A stretch of DNA of 45,956 nt from Oscillatoriales cyanobacterium CG2_30_40_61 (GTDB taxonomy: Bacteria > Cyanobacteriota > Cyanobacteriia > Cyanobacteriales > Microcoleaceae), in assembly GCA_001873365.1 (NCBI GenBank), contig MNYZ01000059.1, positions 1 through 45,956 of the forward strand. Direction: 5' to 3'. This document shows, in pieces, positions 35,003 through 43,571 of this stretch; position 1 is the stretch's first letter, and each line of letters starts with the position of its first letter. The position numbers and the translations under genes are program-made. The notes below the pieces were generated by a model that saw only the letters and a list, made by a program, of their open reading frames with translations, was not told the origin of the DNA and made no database searches.

Positions 35003-35488
35003 TTAATTCCAATTATTCCAGATTTCTTTTTGTTGTTGATAAGTTTGTCGTAATAGTTCTATGGCTGAGGGTGCGATCGCCATTTTAACTAACCCCACCA
35101 GTTGACCCCATTGACGCAATTGTTGATAGGATGTGGCGTGATCAAATTGAAAACTAAAGAATTTTGTCCAAAACTCCGGTGCTTTTTGACTGCGAGTGCT
35201 TCTGTACCATCTTTTCCGCCACCGCACAAAATCCTCAGTTTTGGGGGCTTCTACCTCTAAGATAGCCGGGAAATCCGCATAACTAACAAACTGGCTAATT
35301 CCCCGACCATGAACATAAACCACATATCGCCAGCACTGAATTTGGTAGATTTGTTCTAGCTGAAGGTTAAACATTAACGCCACCGTCTGTTCGGTCACAA
35401 ATCTGGCTAAGGGATGCAGGATAGGAGATTTATGAATAATTTTTGATTCGGTGATGACGGGTGCGTTTGCCGTGAGTGTTGCTATCAT
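35003..35488 (-). CDS. Hypothetical protein beside an XRE regulator
   Basis: A 161-residue soluble protein rich in Trp, Tyr and Gln (FVRWRKRWYRST; YQQQKEIWNNWN). No known domain is recognised. It diverges from the XRE regulator gene and shares its upstream region, which holds a ribosome site (GGAGAC) before ATG 35488, two HIP1 sites and an 18-bp palindrome, so coregulation is likely. Confidence 0.65.
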   Translation of the reverse strand: MIATLTANAPVITESKIIHKSPILHPLARFVTEQTVALMFNLQLEQIYQIQCWRYVVYVHGRGISQFVSYADFPAILEVEAPKTEDFVRWRKRWYRSTRSQKAPEFWTKFFSFQFDHATSYQQLRQWGQLVGLVKMAIAPSAIELLRQTYQQQKEIWNNWN

Positions 35489-35577
35489 ATAAATTGTCTC
35501 CTTTGTTTTAGGGAGTCACAGCGATCGCCGTTTGTTTGCGAGACTGGGGGCGATCGCTTTTGATTTTCTTTTATCCT

Positions 35578-35595
35578 ATGATGTAATTACATCAT
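35578..35595. promoter_or_regulatory. 18-bp perfect palindrome, likely XRE operator
   Basis: ATGATGTAATTACATCAT is fully self-complementary and ends 9 bp before the XRE start codon. It overlaps a TATGAT minus-10 candidate (35577-35582), so a bound dimer would block the promoter. Autoregulation is the simplest reading; effects on the divergent gene are possible. Confidence 0.65.
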
Positions 35596-35604
35596 TTGTC
35601 AAGT

Positions 35605-35817
35605 ATGGGTTTAGTTAGAGTCAAAGTTAAAGAATTAGCAAAGGAGAAAGGCTGGACACTCAAGGAGGTTTCTGAACGTTCTGGCGTGATTTATAGCACC
35701 GTCAGAAGTTATGCTCGACGTTCGGGGATGGCAATGGTTGATTTTACGGCATTACACAAATTAGCAAGAACATTTGATGTGATGATTGAAGATTTAGTAG
35801 AAATTATAGAAGAATAA
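35605..35817 (+). CDS. Small XRE-family HTH regulator
   Basis: A 70-residue single-domain DNA-binding protein with the Cro/CI helix-turn-helix (LAKEKGWTLKEVSERSGV, then YSTVRSYARRSG recognition helix) and FDVMIEDLVEI as final helix. ATG 35605 is used; a TTG three codons upstream is in frame. The 18-bp palindrome just upstream is the probable binding site. The divergent partner is the 161-residue protein. Confidence 0.85.
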   Translation: MGLVRVKVKELAKEKGWTLKEVSERSGVIYSTVRSYARRSGMAMVDFTALHKLARTFDVMIEDLVEIIEE

Positions 35818-35915
35818 AACCAGAATTAAGGATTTAGACAAATGACACAGACTTCAATCACAAATTTACTCAATCCTTGAAATTCGCGTCATCTGTATAA
35901 ATCCTTGATGTGATT

Positions 35916-36683
35916 CTACGCCATCACCATTCCCCCGTCTACATTAAACACTTGACCCGTGATATAAGCCGCCGCCGGGTCTGCTGCTAAAAACCGAATC
36001 ATACCCGCCACTTCTTCCGGTTGACCGTAACGACCTAAAGGAATAAATTTGATAATTTCTTCCGTATTTTTTAACTCTTTAGTCATATCCGTCGCAATAA
36101 ATCCGGGCGCCACCGCATTTACTGTTATCCCGCGACTAGCTAATTCCTTGGCTACGGTTTTTGTAAATCCAATTACCCCCGCTTTCGCCGCACTATAATT
36201 AGCTTGACCCGGGTTGCCCATTTGTCCGGCAACCGAGGTAATATTAATAATCCGTCCTGACTTTTGCTTGAGCATAATTTTACTAGCCAGACGAGTACAG
36301 AGAAATACCCCCGTTAAGTTCAAATCAATCACCGCTTGCCAGTCTTCCGGCTTCATTCTTATTAGTAAAGTATCGCGAGTAATTCCAGCATTATTCACTA
36401 AAATATCAACTTTTTTCCAGATTTCTACAACTTTGTTAAATAAGGTATCGACTTGATCCGCTTTCGATACATCCGCCTGGAGTGCGATCGCCTCGCCGCC
36501 CGCCTGGGTAATTTCCGCCACGACTGCATCCGCCGCCGTTGAAGAACTGGCATAATTGATCACAACTTTAGCGCCTTCGGCAGCTAAAGCTAAAGCCGCA
36601 GCGCGACCAATTCCTCGCGACCCGCCCGTAATAATTGCTACTTGTCCGTTTAAGTGTTGTAAACTTTCTGGTAAACGTTCCAT
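35916..36683 (-). CDS. fabG: 3-oxoacyl-[acyl-carrier-protein] reductase
   Basis: A 255-residue NADPH-dependent short-chain dehydrogenase reducing 3-oxoacyl-ACP in fatty acid elongation. The cofactor loop is TGGSRGIG (residues 19-26), followed by NNAG (97-100), catalytic tetrad N122, S150, Y163, K167, and the family end YITGQVFNVDGGM. ATG 36683 (MERLPESLQHL) is preferred to an upstream start at 36737, because the fold begins at residue 13. It is divergent from trxA. Confidence 0.92.
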   Translation of the reverse strand: MERLPESLQHLNGQVAIITGGSRGIGRAAALALAAEGAKVVINYASSSTAADAVVAEITQAGGEAIALQADVSKADQVDTLFNKVVEIWKKVDILVNNAGITRDTLLIRMKPEDWQAVIDLNLTGVFLCTRLASKIMLKQKSGRIINITSVAGQMGNPGQANYSAAKAGVIGFTKTVAKELASRGITVNAVAPGFIATDMTKELKNTEEIIKFIPLGRYGQPEEVAGMIRFLAADPAAAYITGQVFNVDGGMVMA

Positions 36684-36768
36684 ATTGTGGTTTCTCCAAC
36701 TGTTATTCTCAAAAATAATCATCTCAGATTTGAGCAAATTAAGAGAAACCGAGTTGCTAAAGAATAGT

Positions 36769-36774
36769 TATAAT
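36769..36774 (+). promoter_or_regulatory. Minus-10 box of trxA
   Basis: A perfect TATAAT lies 29 nt before the ATG at 36804. No clear minus-35 stands at the proper distance. Confidence 0.4.
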
Positions 36775-36803
36775 TGGAATACAAAACTTTCCGATAATCA
36801 ACT

Positions 36804-37121
36804 ATGGCCGTTAAACAAACCTTTAATAACTTTCAAGAACTGCTAACCCATTCTGAAGTTCCGGTGTTAGTAGATTTTTATGCAACTTGGTGTGGCCCTT
36901 GCCAAATGATGACCCCAATTTTGGAAGAAGTCAATCAAGAAATGAATCAACAAATCCAAATTGTTAAAATAGATAGTGATAAATACCCGCAACTTGCCTC
37001 TGAATATAATATTATGGCGTTACCGACATTAATTTTATTTAAAAAAGGTCAACCCGTTGGGCGCCATGAAGGGGTTTTGCGATCGCCTGAACTGGTTAAA
37101 TGGGTGTATGGCTTACTTTAA
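36804..37121 (+). CDS. trxA: Thioredoxin
   Basis: A 105-residue cytosolic disulfide reductase with the complete active site WCGPC (Cys30, Cys33), preceded by VLVDFYATWC and followed by the cis-Pro segment IMALPTLILF. Reduces target proteins using electrons from thioredoxin reductase. The normal family length and ATG start make the call secure. It is divergent from fabG and convergent with the GxxExxY gene. Confidence 0.95.
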   Translation: MAVKQTFNNFQELLTHSEVPVLVDFYATWCGPCQMMTPILEEVNQEMNQQIQIVKIDSDKYPQLASEYNIMALPTLILFKKGQPVGRHEGVLRSPELVKWVYGLL

Positions 37122-37130
37122 TTTGATTAA

Positions 37131-37155
37131 CCACAAAGACACAAAGACACAAAGG
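37131..37155. repeat. CACAAAGA repeat, left border of the GxxExxY gene
   Basis: Three overlapping copies of CACAAAGA lie just beyond the GxxExxY stop codon. Matching copies in both orientations flank its other end at 37558-37638. Confidence 0.65.
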
Positions 37156-37156
37156 T

Positions 37157-37549
37157 TTAGAGGACAATGCGTTTGATGCCATCTTTGATTAAAGGAACAT
37201 TAAAATTAATCAGAAGTGCGAGTCGGTGTTGAGAAAGTTTGAGATAGGTGATTACTTGTGCAGTATGAACGGGTAAAAGAGTTTCGACAGCTTTGACTTC
37301 GATAATAACAGATTCATTGACCAATAAATCAAGTCGAAAGCCAGCTTCTAACTTAATTTTATCGTAAATTATAGGTAGAACTAGCTGCCGCTGAACCCTG
37401 AAACCGCGTTTAGTTAATTCATACTCCAAACAAACCTCATAAACACTTTCTAATAAACCTGCACCTAAAGCAGAATGGACAGTAAAAGCAGCATCAACTA
37501 TCTGCTTTGATACTTGGTTCATATCATCAGAAATGGGCTCTCTCTGCAT
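37157..37549 (-). CDS. GxxExxY family protein (nuclease-fold)
   Basis: A 130-residue protein of the GxxExxY family, named for the motif GAGLLESVYE. The later segment FRLDLLVNESVIIEVKAVE carries the D...ExK residues of a PD-(D/E)XK-like nuclease fold. Function is unproven; relatives are patchily distributed and often mobile. ATG 37549 (MQREPISDD) is chosen; the frame upstream to 37603 is made of the CACAAAG repeat and is unlikely to be translated. Confidence 0.8.
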   Translation of the reverse strand: MQREPISDDMNQVSKQIVDAAFTVHSALGAGLLESVYEVCLEYELTKRGFRVQRQLVLPIIYDKIKLEAGFRLDLLVNESVIIEVKAVETLLPVHTAQVITYLKLSQHRLALLINFNVPLIKDGIKRIVL

Positions 37550-37557
37550 CTTTTCTT

Positions 37558-37638
37558 CTTTGTGTTTTTGTGTCTTTGTGTTTTTATTGAACCACAAAGA
37601 CACAAAGTCTTTCTTAGTGTCTCCGTGTCTTTGTGTTG
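37558..37638. repeat. CACAAAGA repeats, right border of the GxxExxY gene
   Basis: CTTTGTGTTTTTGTGTCTTTGTG (one orientation) meets CCACAAAGACACAAAG and then GTGTCTCCGTGTCTTTGTGT, making an imperfect inverted array. It shares the CACAAAGACACAAAG core with 37131-37155. Confidence 0.65.
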
Positions 37639-37671
37639 CTAATTTTATTAACCTAAGTTTCCCTAGCTAAA

Positions 37672-37884
37672 TTAATCAATCTGAATTGATTGGGGGCCAC
37701 CGGAATTACCGTTATTATTGTTAGAGTCGGAGGAACTTGATGCCGTAGTGCCACCTTGTTTCTCCAGCCAAGTTTTAACGGGATCATCGTTGAGGTTTAA
37801 TTTTAATAAACCGGAGACAAACCCACCTAAAAAGGCAAGGGGTTCACGGGTTAATTCTTGTAAAAGTGGTTTAAGTTCATCCAT
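37672..37884 (-). CDS. Small conserved cyanobacterial protein
   Basis: A 70-residue protein. The first 40 residues (LLQELTREPLAFLGGFVSGLLKL, then DDPVKTWLEKQ) are conserved in cyanobacteria and mildly hydrophobic. The last 27 are Ser/Asn/Gly low complexity. A ribosome site (AGGAGA) precedes ATG 37884. The function is unknown; it lies downstream of the class A PBP on the same strand, 78 bp away. Confidence 0.65.
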   Translation of the reverse strand: MDELKPLLQELTREPLAFLGGFVSGLLKLNLNDDPVKTWLEKQGGTTASSSSDSNNNNGNSGGPQSIQID

Positions 37885-37962
37885 AACGAATCAAGATTCT
37901 CCTTAACTGGGCGATCGCAATCATTTTGAATTTTAGCGCGTTTAACAAAATTTAGCCGTTTA

Positions 37963-40287
37963 CTAATTGTTGTAGCTATCGGAGTAGCCATCTGAAGAAT
38001 ATCCATTGTCATTGTAGTAACCACTATCAGAGCTATAGCTTTCTGAATAGCCACTATCAGAATATTCTGAATTACTGGCGTAACTCCCCTGTCCTTGGCC
38101 TCCTTCCACCGGATCACCATCTTCGATCGCTACTTTTGACCCGGTTTCAATAGTATGGGGTTGATGAGCCTTAGCCTTAATACTACCCTGGCGCCCTTCT
38201 AACTCCGGCAATTTGGGGAACTTCTCAACGGGCATTCCCTCGACCACTTGTCGCATAAATTCGCCCCAACTATAAGCCGCACTACTACTAGCACCCCAAG
38301 TCGGCTCATTATTATCATTCCCCAGCCAAATTCCGGTTACGGCTTGGGGAATATAACCAATAAACCATAAATCCCTGGCTTCTTCAGAGGTTCCGGTTTT
38401 ACCCGCCACCTGTCGATCGGATAGGGCTGCTGGGCCTCCGGTTCCTGCATTCACAACCCCTTCTAACATCCAAGTGGTAATGGCGGCGCTATTTTTATCT
38501 AACACTTGTTTGGGTTTAAATTTAGCTTGATAAATAATATTTCCCTGTTTATCTAAAACTCGACGAATACCATGGGCTGGAATATAACTACCTTCATCGG
38601 CTAGGGTTCCGTAAGCATTAGTTAACTCTAATAAATTAACTTCATAGGCTCCTAAAGCTAAGGAATAAGTAGGCTTTAAAGGAGACTTAATCCCCATATC
38701 CTTTGCCAGTTTAATCGCGGGTTCAAACCCGACATCTACTAATACTTTCACCGCAATTACGTTCACAGAACGACTCAAGGCATCGGACATGGACACCCAG
38801 CCCGAATGTTTATTCCCATAATTTCGAGGACGGTAGCCATCAACCTTATAGGGTTCATCTAAATAACTATCATAGGGGGAGAAACCCGCCCCAATTGCTG
38901 TCGCATAAACTAATCCTTTAAAGGTTGATCCCGGTTGTCTTTGAGCCTGGGTAACGCGATTAAATTCACTCTCTTTATATTGATAGCCTCCCACCATGGC
39001 CTTAACTTCTCCGGTTTTTGCCTCTATAGAAACTAACGCCGCCTGACCAAAATTTGAACCCGCACCATCAATTTCCACCGCATCTTTCACGGTTTTTTCA
39101 GCGGCTTCTTGCCATTTCAGATCTAAACTGGTTTCTATCGTTAACCCACCAGCTTCCATCACTTCTTTAGAAACATATTGGGGGAGTTCTTTTAATACAT
39201 AACTAGAAAAATAAGGAGCTTTAACTAATAAGCGTTTCGGTTGACTAGGTTTGAGGGTTAGGGTTTCTTGCATCGCGGCTTGGGCTTCGGCTGCGGTAAT
39301 AACTCCCGCCGTCTCCATTCGTTGGAGTACGATATTGCGCCTTTTTTTTGCCGCTTCTGGATTTTCTAAGGGAGAATATTGACTCGGCGCCGGGGGTAAA
39401 CCCGCTAACATTGCCATTTCCGATAGGGTGAGATCGTTAACGGACTTACTAAAATAAACATGAGCCGCATCCGCCACCCCATAGGCTCCCGAACCCAGAT
39501 AGACTAAATTCAAATAGCGTTCTAGGATATCCTCTTTACTAATTTGGTCTTCGATTTTCCAAGAGACCATCGCCTCTTTGAGTTTCCGAATTAAGCTATG
39601 TTCCTGATTCAAATAAACAATCCGGGCTAACTGTTGAGTAATGGTGCTTCCTCCTTCCACCACTCCCCCGGCTAAGATATTAGAGCCAACGGCGCGCACA
39701 ATGCCTTGATAGTCCACCCCATCATGGTCATAGAACCGAATATCTTCCGTAGAAATAAACGCTTGTGCCAGTTTTTCGGGAATTTGTTTGAGTCGAAGTT
39801 TTTCCCGAGTCGCTGGCCCAGTTTGCATTAAAATATCACCGTTATTGGCTTTAATCGTAATTGTGCCATCCCGATTAAAAGAGGCAATCCCACTCACCGA
39901 AACTTGGGGTAGACTTTGATCAACCAAATGCCATTGCCAAGCTCCATAACCCAAGGCTCCAGCACCCAAACTAATTACCCCAACTCCGATCCAGACCCTA
40001 GGACGACGATACCATTTGTTGGCGAGGATATCTGAGGATTTAATACCTTGAAGTAGTTTCACCCATTTGGAATTAATCCGCTTGAGAATGTGACGATACC
40101 CTGTAACAGCTTCAGGATTTGACTCAGAAACGGTTTCCACAGAAACTTGATCCAGTTCTGGTGCCGTCGCCACCACGGATGATGTCAAAACGGGCTCGGT
40201 TGAAACTGCACCCGAAGTATTTTCCGGGTTGGTTTCTGACTCTAATGAGTCCGTTTTGGTTGGTGGATGGTATTGAGATTCTTCCAT
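37963..40287 (-). CDS. Class A penicillin-binding protein (PBP1A type)
   Basis: A 774-residue bifunctional peptidoglycan synthase. A 100-residue cytoplasmic N-terminus precedes one TM segment (about 105-130). The GT51 domain follows with EDIRFYDHDG and GSTITQQLAR. The transpeptidase has SxxK in RQPGSTFKGL, SxN in SVNVIAVKV and KTGTS. The last 40 residues are a Ser/Tyr/Asp/Gly-rich tail. ATG 40287 is used; an in-frame TTG four codons upstream is possible. It differs from pbpC in lacking the PBP1C C-terminal domain. Confidence 0.92.
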   Translation of the reverse strand: MEESQYHPPTKTDSLESETNPENTSGAVSTEPVLTSSVVATAPELDQVSVETVSESNPEAVTGYRHILKRINSKWVKLLQGIKSSDILANKWYRRPRVWIGVGVISLGAGALGYGAWQWHLVDQSLPQVSVSGIASFNRDGTITIKANNGDILMQTGPATREKLRLKQIPEKLAQAFISTEDIRFYDHDGVDYQGIVRAVGSNILAGGVVEGGSTITQQLARIVYLNQEHSLIRKLKEAMVSWKIEDQISKEDILERYLNLVYLGSGAYGVADAAHVYFSKSVNDLTLSEMAMLAGLPPAPSQYSPLENPEAAKKRRNIVLQRMETAGVITAAEAQAAMQETLTLKPSQPKRLLVKAPYFSSYVLKELPQYVSKEVMEAGGLTIETSLDLKWQEAAEKTVKDAVEIDGAGSNFGQAALVSIEAKTGEVKAMVGGYQYKESEFNRVTQAQRQPGSTFKGLVYATAIGAGFSPYDSYLDEPYKVDGYRPRNYGNKHSGWVSMSDALSRSVNVIAVKVLVDVGFEPAIKLAKDMGIKSPLKPTYSLALGAYEVNLLELTNAYGTLADEGSYIPAHGIRRVLDKQGNIIYQAKFKPKQVLDKNSAAITTWMLEGVVNAGTGGPAALSDRQVAGKTGTSEEARDLWFIGYIPQAVTGIWLGNDNNEPTWGASSSAAYSWGEFMRQVVEGMPVEKFPKLPELEGRQGSIKAKAHQPHTIETGSKVAIEDGDPVEGGQGQGSYASNSEYSDSGYSESYSSDSGYYNDNGYSSDGYSDSYNN

Positions 40288-40402
40288 TGGTTCGGACAAA
40301 TGGTTGGTTTAGTTGAGTATTCGACAGTCTATTTTAGGATAGCCCAACAATCGGCTATGTTTCTCCGATGATTAGCTGTTGAATCGGTGCCGGGCGCCGA
40401 AA

Positions 40403-40422
40403 ATCAAGGTTTTTTCCTTGAT
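40403..40422 (-). terminator. Hairpin downstream of chlG
   Basis: ATCAAGG (40403-40409) and CCTTGAT (40416-40422) form a perfect stem with a 6-nt loop. It is about 50 nt after the chlG stop on the minus strand, followed by only a short T run (TTTT), so it is a weak terminator candidate. Confidence 0.45.
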
Positions 40423-40474
40423 CCTAGGCTTTACAGAGTTTAGACAATCGGCGATTTGATCGGAAATTAATCCC

Positions 40475-41479
40475 TTAGACCGCATGACCTATAGCTAAAC
40501 CCACAACCAGCATTCCTAAGACTAGAAACGGTTGGGCACTTGCTTGATATTTAACATCATTTTCTACAGGATTGCGTAGAAAATACATATCTTGGAAGGT
40601 AATTTGAGGAATAATCATCAGCAAAAGCACTGTAGCATATAGATTCTGCTTGATGCTAACTAAATAAACCGCCATCCCCGCTTGGAAAATATCAATCATT
40701 AAAACACAAATCCAAGCCGCCGTGGTGATCCCAAACATCACTGGTAGGGATTTTAACCCCAATTGCCGATCGCCTTCCACACTTTTAAAGTCATTAACAA
40801 TGGCAATTCCTAACCCAGCTAAACTATAAAATAGGGTTAACACCATAATTGTCGGAGTCAGTTCTCCAAATAACGCATGACCCGCCCACCAAGGTAAAGC
40901 AATATAACTCGCCCCTAGTGCATAATTTCCTAACCAGCCATTTTGTTTGAGTTTCAGGGGAGGTGCAGAGTAAATATAGGAGACAAACGCCCCACCGACA
41001 CATAAAACCGTAATTATGGGAAATTCATGTCCCGCCCAAGTATCTAAAAGGTAGGAAATCCCAATTCCTAATCCTAATAATAGTAAAATTTGGGTGACGA
41101 CTTGGGGAATGGAAATCACCCCGGAAGGGATGGGGCGATAGGGCTCATTAATGGCGTCGAGTTCGCGATCATAAAAATCATTCATGGTCTGGGTGTACCC
41201 GGTCATCAATGGCCCAGACATTAACATACAGGTCGCCACCTTTAACACATCTTCCACTGACCAGCTAAAATGTCCCGATGAAGCCGCGCCACAAACCACC
41301 CCCCAAATTAAGGGTATCCAGGTGATCGGTTTCATCAACTGTAGGCGAATTTTCCAGATAGAGGTTTCTCCCGACGACGCCCCTTTCATCCCTAACAGTT
41401 GTCGGGTTTTAGCGCCGCGCTCTGCATTGGCTTCTTTGGTTAATTCTTCTGAAGGTTGAGACGATGGAGTATCCGACAT
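40475..41479 (-). CDS. chlG: Chlorophyll synthase (chlorophyllide geranylgeranyl/phytyl transferase)
   Basis: A 334-residue thylakoid membrane prenyltransferase (UbiA family) that esterifies chlorophyllide a, the last step of chlorophyll a synthesis. The two Asp-rich motifs are present: NDFYDRELDAINEPYRPIPSG for the prenyl diphosphate and NDFKSVEGDRQLGLKSLPV. About eight or nine TM segments follow a 50-residue soluble N-terminus (KTRQLLGMKGA). Length and sequence agree with cyanobacterial ChlG. ATG 41479. Confidence 0.96.
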   Translation of the reverse strand: MSDTPSSQPSEELTKEANAERGAKTRQLLGMKGASSGETSIWKIRLQLMKPITWIPLIWGVVCGAASSGHFSWSVEDVLKVATCMLMSGPLMTGYTQTMNDFYDRELDAINEPYRPIPSGVISIPQVVTQILLLLGLGIGISYLLDTWAGHEFPIITVLCVGGAFVSYIYSAPPLKLKQNGWLGNYALGASYIALPWWAGHALFGELTPTIMVLTLFYSLAGLGIAIVNDFKSVEGDRQLGLKSLPVMFGITTAAWICVLMIDIFQAGMAVYLVSIKQNLYATVLLLMIIPQITFQDMYFLRNPVENDVKYQASAQPFLVLGMLVVGLAIGHAV

Positions 41480-41573
41480 GATCCTTTGTGCGTTTGTGTG
41501 TTGAGTTTCTACAATATAGAAGTTAACATTAACATGGAGTTGGCTGTTAACTGTCTATTGATGATTGCTATAG

Positions 41574-41759
41574 TTATTGGAGTGCGATCGCAATTCCTAT
41601 TCCTACAATAAATAAAATTACCCACAAAAAACCCTCTCCCTCATTCGATATAGACCGATTTACCCATCTTTCCCTTTTACACCGTAAGCAATAATAATGG
41701 TCAGGTTTCTGTGTATCTCTGACCCACGGGCAATAATTTTCCTCGCATTTATCAATCAT
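41574..41759 (-). CDS. Small membrane protein with zinc-ribbon-like cysteines
   Basis: A 61-residue protein. An N-terminal C-x5-C ... C-x2-C set (KCEENYCPWV; YYCLRCKR) could bind zinc. One C-terminal TM helix (GFLWVILFIVGIGIAIAL) ends the protein. GGAG lies 7 nt before ATG 41759. The function is unknown. Confidence 0.6.
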   Translation of the reverse strand: MIDKCEENYCPWVRDTQKPDHYYCLRCKRERWVNRSISNEGEGFLWVILFIVGIGIAIALQ

Positions 41760-41799
41760 ATATTTCTCCAAGATTTTAATTGTTTTAACCTGGGTTTAA

Positions 41800-41830
41800 T
41801 CCCCCCTAACCCCCCTAAAAAGGGGGGAAT
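41800..41830. repeat. CCCCCCTAACCCCCC hairpin repeat
   Basis: CCCCCCT (41810-41816) and AGGGGGG (41821-41827) form a stem with a short A loop, preceded by CCCCCCTAA. Related copies occur at 43551, 43674 and 45792. Confidence 0.65.
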
Positions 41831-41839
41831 ATGATCAAT

Positions 41840-42379
41840 TTAGCGGGTAATAGGTGTGTAATTCATTGCTGAAATTTCCAACCGTTGCAGATAATTTGCT
41901 TGGGAAATTTGATATAAACAATAATCACGATTTTCGATCAAGCAGTATTGAACTTTATGAAAACCGACTTTTTCTAAAATACGACGACTGGCATGATTTT
42001 GGCATCGGGCAAAACCGACTAATTGAGGTTCTTTGAGTTCTAAGAAACCAATTCCTAACGCAGTTTTGGCTAATTCCGTACCCCAACCATGACCCCAATA
42101 GGGTTGATCTAGGGCATAGCCAATATTAATAAAAGGAGAGCGATCGCTCCGATAAGTTTTGATAAATCCTAATAATTCTTTTCCCTGTCGGTCTAAGGCA
42201 AAATAGTTACCAAAACCGTAGGTTTCCCAATGTTTTTCCCAACGTTTTAATTCTGCGATCGCCTGTTCATAGGATAACGCACCTTGCAAAACCCATTTCA
42301 TAATATCAGGGTTTTCTAACATTTTAATAGCCTGATTACGGAAGCGTTTATCACTGGGATGAACAATGGTAAATTTCAT
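41840..42379 (-). CDS. GNAT family N-acetyltransferase
   Basis: A 179-residue acetyltransferase of the RimJ/RimL-like branch: an N-terminal positioning helix (FRNQAIKMLENPDIMKW), an acetyl-CoA loop YWGHGWGTELAKTALG (motif A), and C-terminal NHASRRILEKVGF typical of the family. The substrate is unknown. ATG 42379 (MKFTIVHPSD) is chosen over an upstream start at 42424 because the fold begins there. Confidence 0.85.
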   Translation of the reverse strand: MKFTIVHPSDKRFRNQAIKMLENPDIMKWVLQGALSYEQAIAELKRWEKHWETYGFGNYFALDRQGKELLGFIKTYRSDRSPFINIGYALDQPYWGHGWGTELAKTALGIGFLELKEPQLVGFARCQNHASRRILEKVGFHKVQYCLIENRDYCLYQISQANYLQRLEISAMNYTPITR

Positions 42380-42603
42380 ATTCGTTACTGAATTATTGAA
42401 AGTTAACTGATTTAGTTGTAGCAATCAATTGAATAATTTGCATCGTTTCAAATATCATGTTTTTGCGAATATATTTAATCAAATTACAGAATATAAATTA
42501 AATAACTTTAAACCCATTAAATCCCATTAAATATCTGCAAATTCCACAAATTACCGGAAATTACAGCAAATGACAATTGTGTGAAATCTTGTTTTTTTTA
42601 GGA

Positions 42604-42609
42604 TATAAT
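42604..42609 (+). promoter_or_regulatory. Minus-10 box of the DUF4384-like gene
   Basis: TATAAT lies 47 nt before ATG 42657. A well-spaced minus-35 is not evident. The upstream AT-rich region (42380-42600) contains short direct repeats (CCCATTAAA twice) but no gene. Confidence 0.4.
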
Positions 42610-42656
42610 GTTATGATCAGATAAATTAAAGTCTAAGACGAATTGGCGGGGGGAAG

Positions 42657-43571
42657 ATGAAAGAATACGCAAGATTTCTGGATGAATTGGCAACAATACT
42701 ATTTAAAGATGATGTCAACGGAAGCAAACGGGAAAAAGAATGTTTTTTTAAACTGCGCTTTCATCCCGATAATTATAATATTGACAATCAAAATAATAAG
42801 GAAAAAGCCGATGATTTATTAAGTTTAATCAAAGCAAAAGAACAGTTAGGGTTTGCTCCTACAAATATTCAAAGACTGCAAAGTGAAGTTATTAAAAATT
42901 TAATCAAAATCTATGAAAAAGAGTTAATTGATGATCAAATTGATATTGAGGGTTTACGCAATGTTGATCGAGGACAAAAAGGTACTTGGAAAAAGGTATA
43001 TAATTGGTTATGGGAATATCAATTCCCTCGCTGGGAAGTGGATCAAATTTGGCAACGGTTTCAAACTCAGACGGGTTTACAACAAAATTGGATAGAATTT
43101 TTTCCCGATGGTGAGCGAGGAATGGTTTGGGAAGATCCGCAACCAAATTCTGCTAAAATTCCTTGTGATCAACCTTTACAGATGAAGATCAATTTAGAAT
43201 ATCCTAACCATTATTTCTTGCTATTCAATAGAGGATTTACCAGCCGTTTTTTAGTCTGTCCTTCCTTAGCATTTGCGCCGACTAATAAAATTAGCGAAAG
43301 TCCTATTATTTTACCTCAAATCGGTTCCATAGCATCTAAACATCAAATTGCGATTAAATTTAATCAACCTGGAATAGAAGAATATTTGGGAATTGTTTCT
43401 GAATTTCCCTTAAATTTAGAGGCGTTAAATCGAATCAAAGATCAACAGTTTCCCTCGGTAAAACCGGAATTGATGTTGGAAGTTTGGCAACAGTTTGAAA
43501 AGCAAAATAAAACCCATTGGCATATTTTTTATCAAAAATTTGAGGTTTTACCCCCCCCTAACCCATCTTAA
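42657..43571 (+). CDS. DUF4384-like protein of unknown role
   Basis: A 304-residue protein. Residues about 165-265 (PLQMKINLEYPNHYFLLF, CPSLAFAPTNKI, PGIEEYLGIVSEFP) resemble DUF4384, a beta-rich module in cyanobacterial proteins often tied to caspase-like, kinase or STAND modules. The first 110 residues are helical (FLDELATILFKDD ... LQSEVIKNLIKIYEKELI), possibly a small adaptor domain. The C-terminal PPPNPS and stop come from an invading palindromic repeat, so the original end may be lost. Ribosome site GGGGGAAG. The domain is read from pattern. Confidence 0.6.
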   Translation: MKEYARFLDELATILFKDDVNGSKREKECFFKLRFHPDNYNIDNQNNKEKADDLLSLIKAKEQLGFAPTNIQRLQSEVIKNLIKIYEKELIDDQIDIEGLRNVDRGQKGTWKKVYNWLWEYQFPRWEVDQIWQRFQTQTGLQQNWIEFFPDGERGMVWEDPQPNSAKIPCDQPLQMKINLEYPNHYFLLFNRGFTSRFLVCPSLAFAPTNKISESPIILPQIGSIASKHQIAIKFNQPGIEEYLGIVSEFPLNLEALNRIKDQQFPSVKPELMLEVWQQFEKQNKTHWHIFYQKFEVLPPPNPS

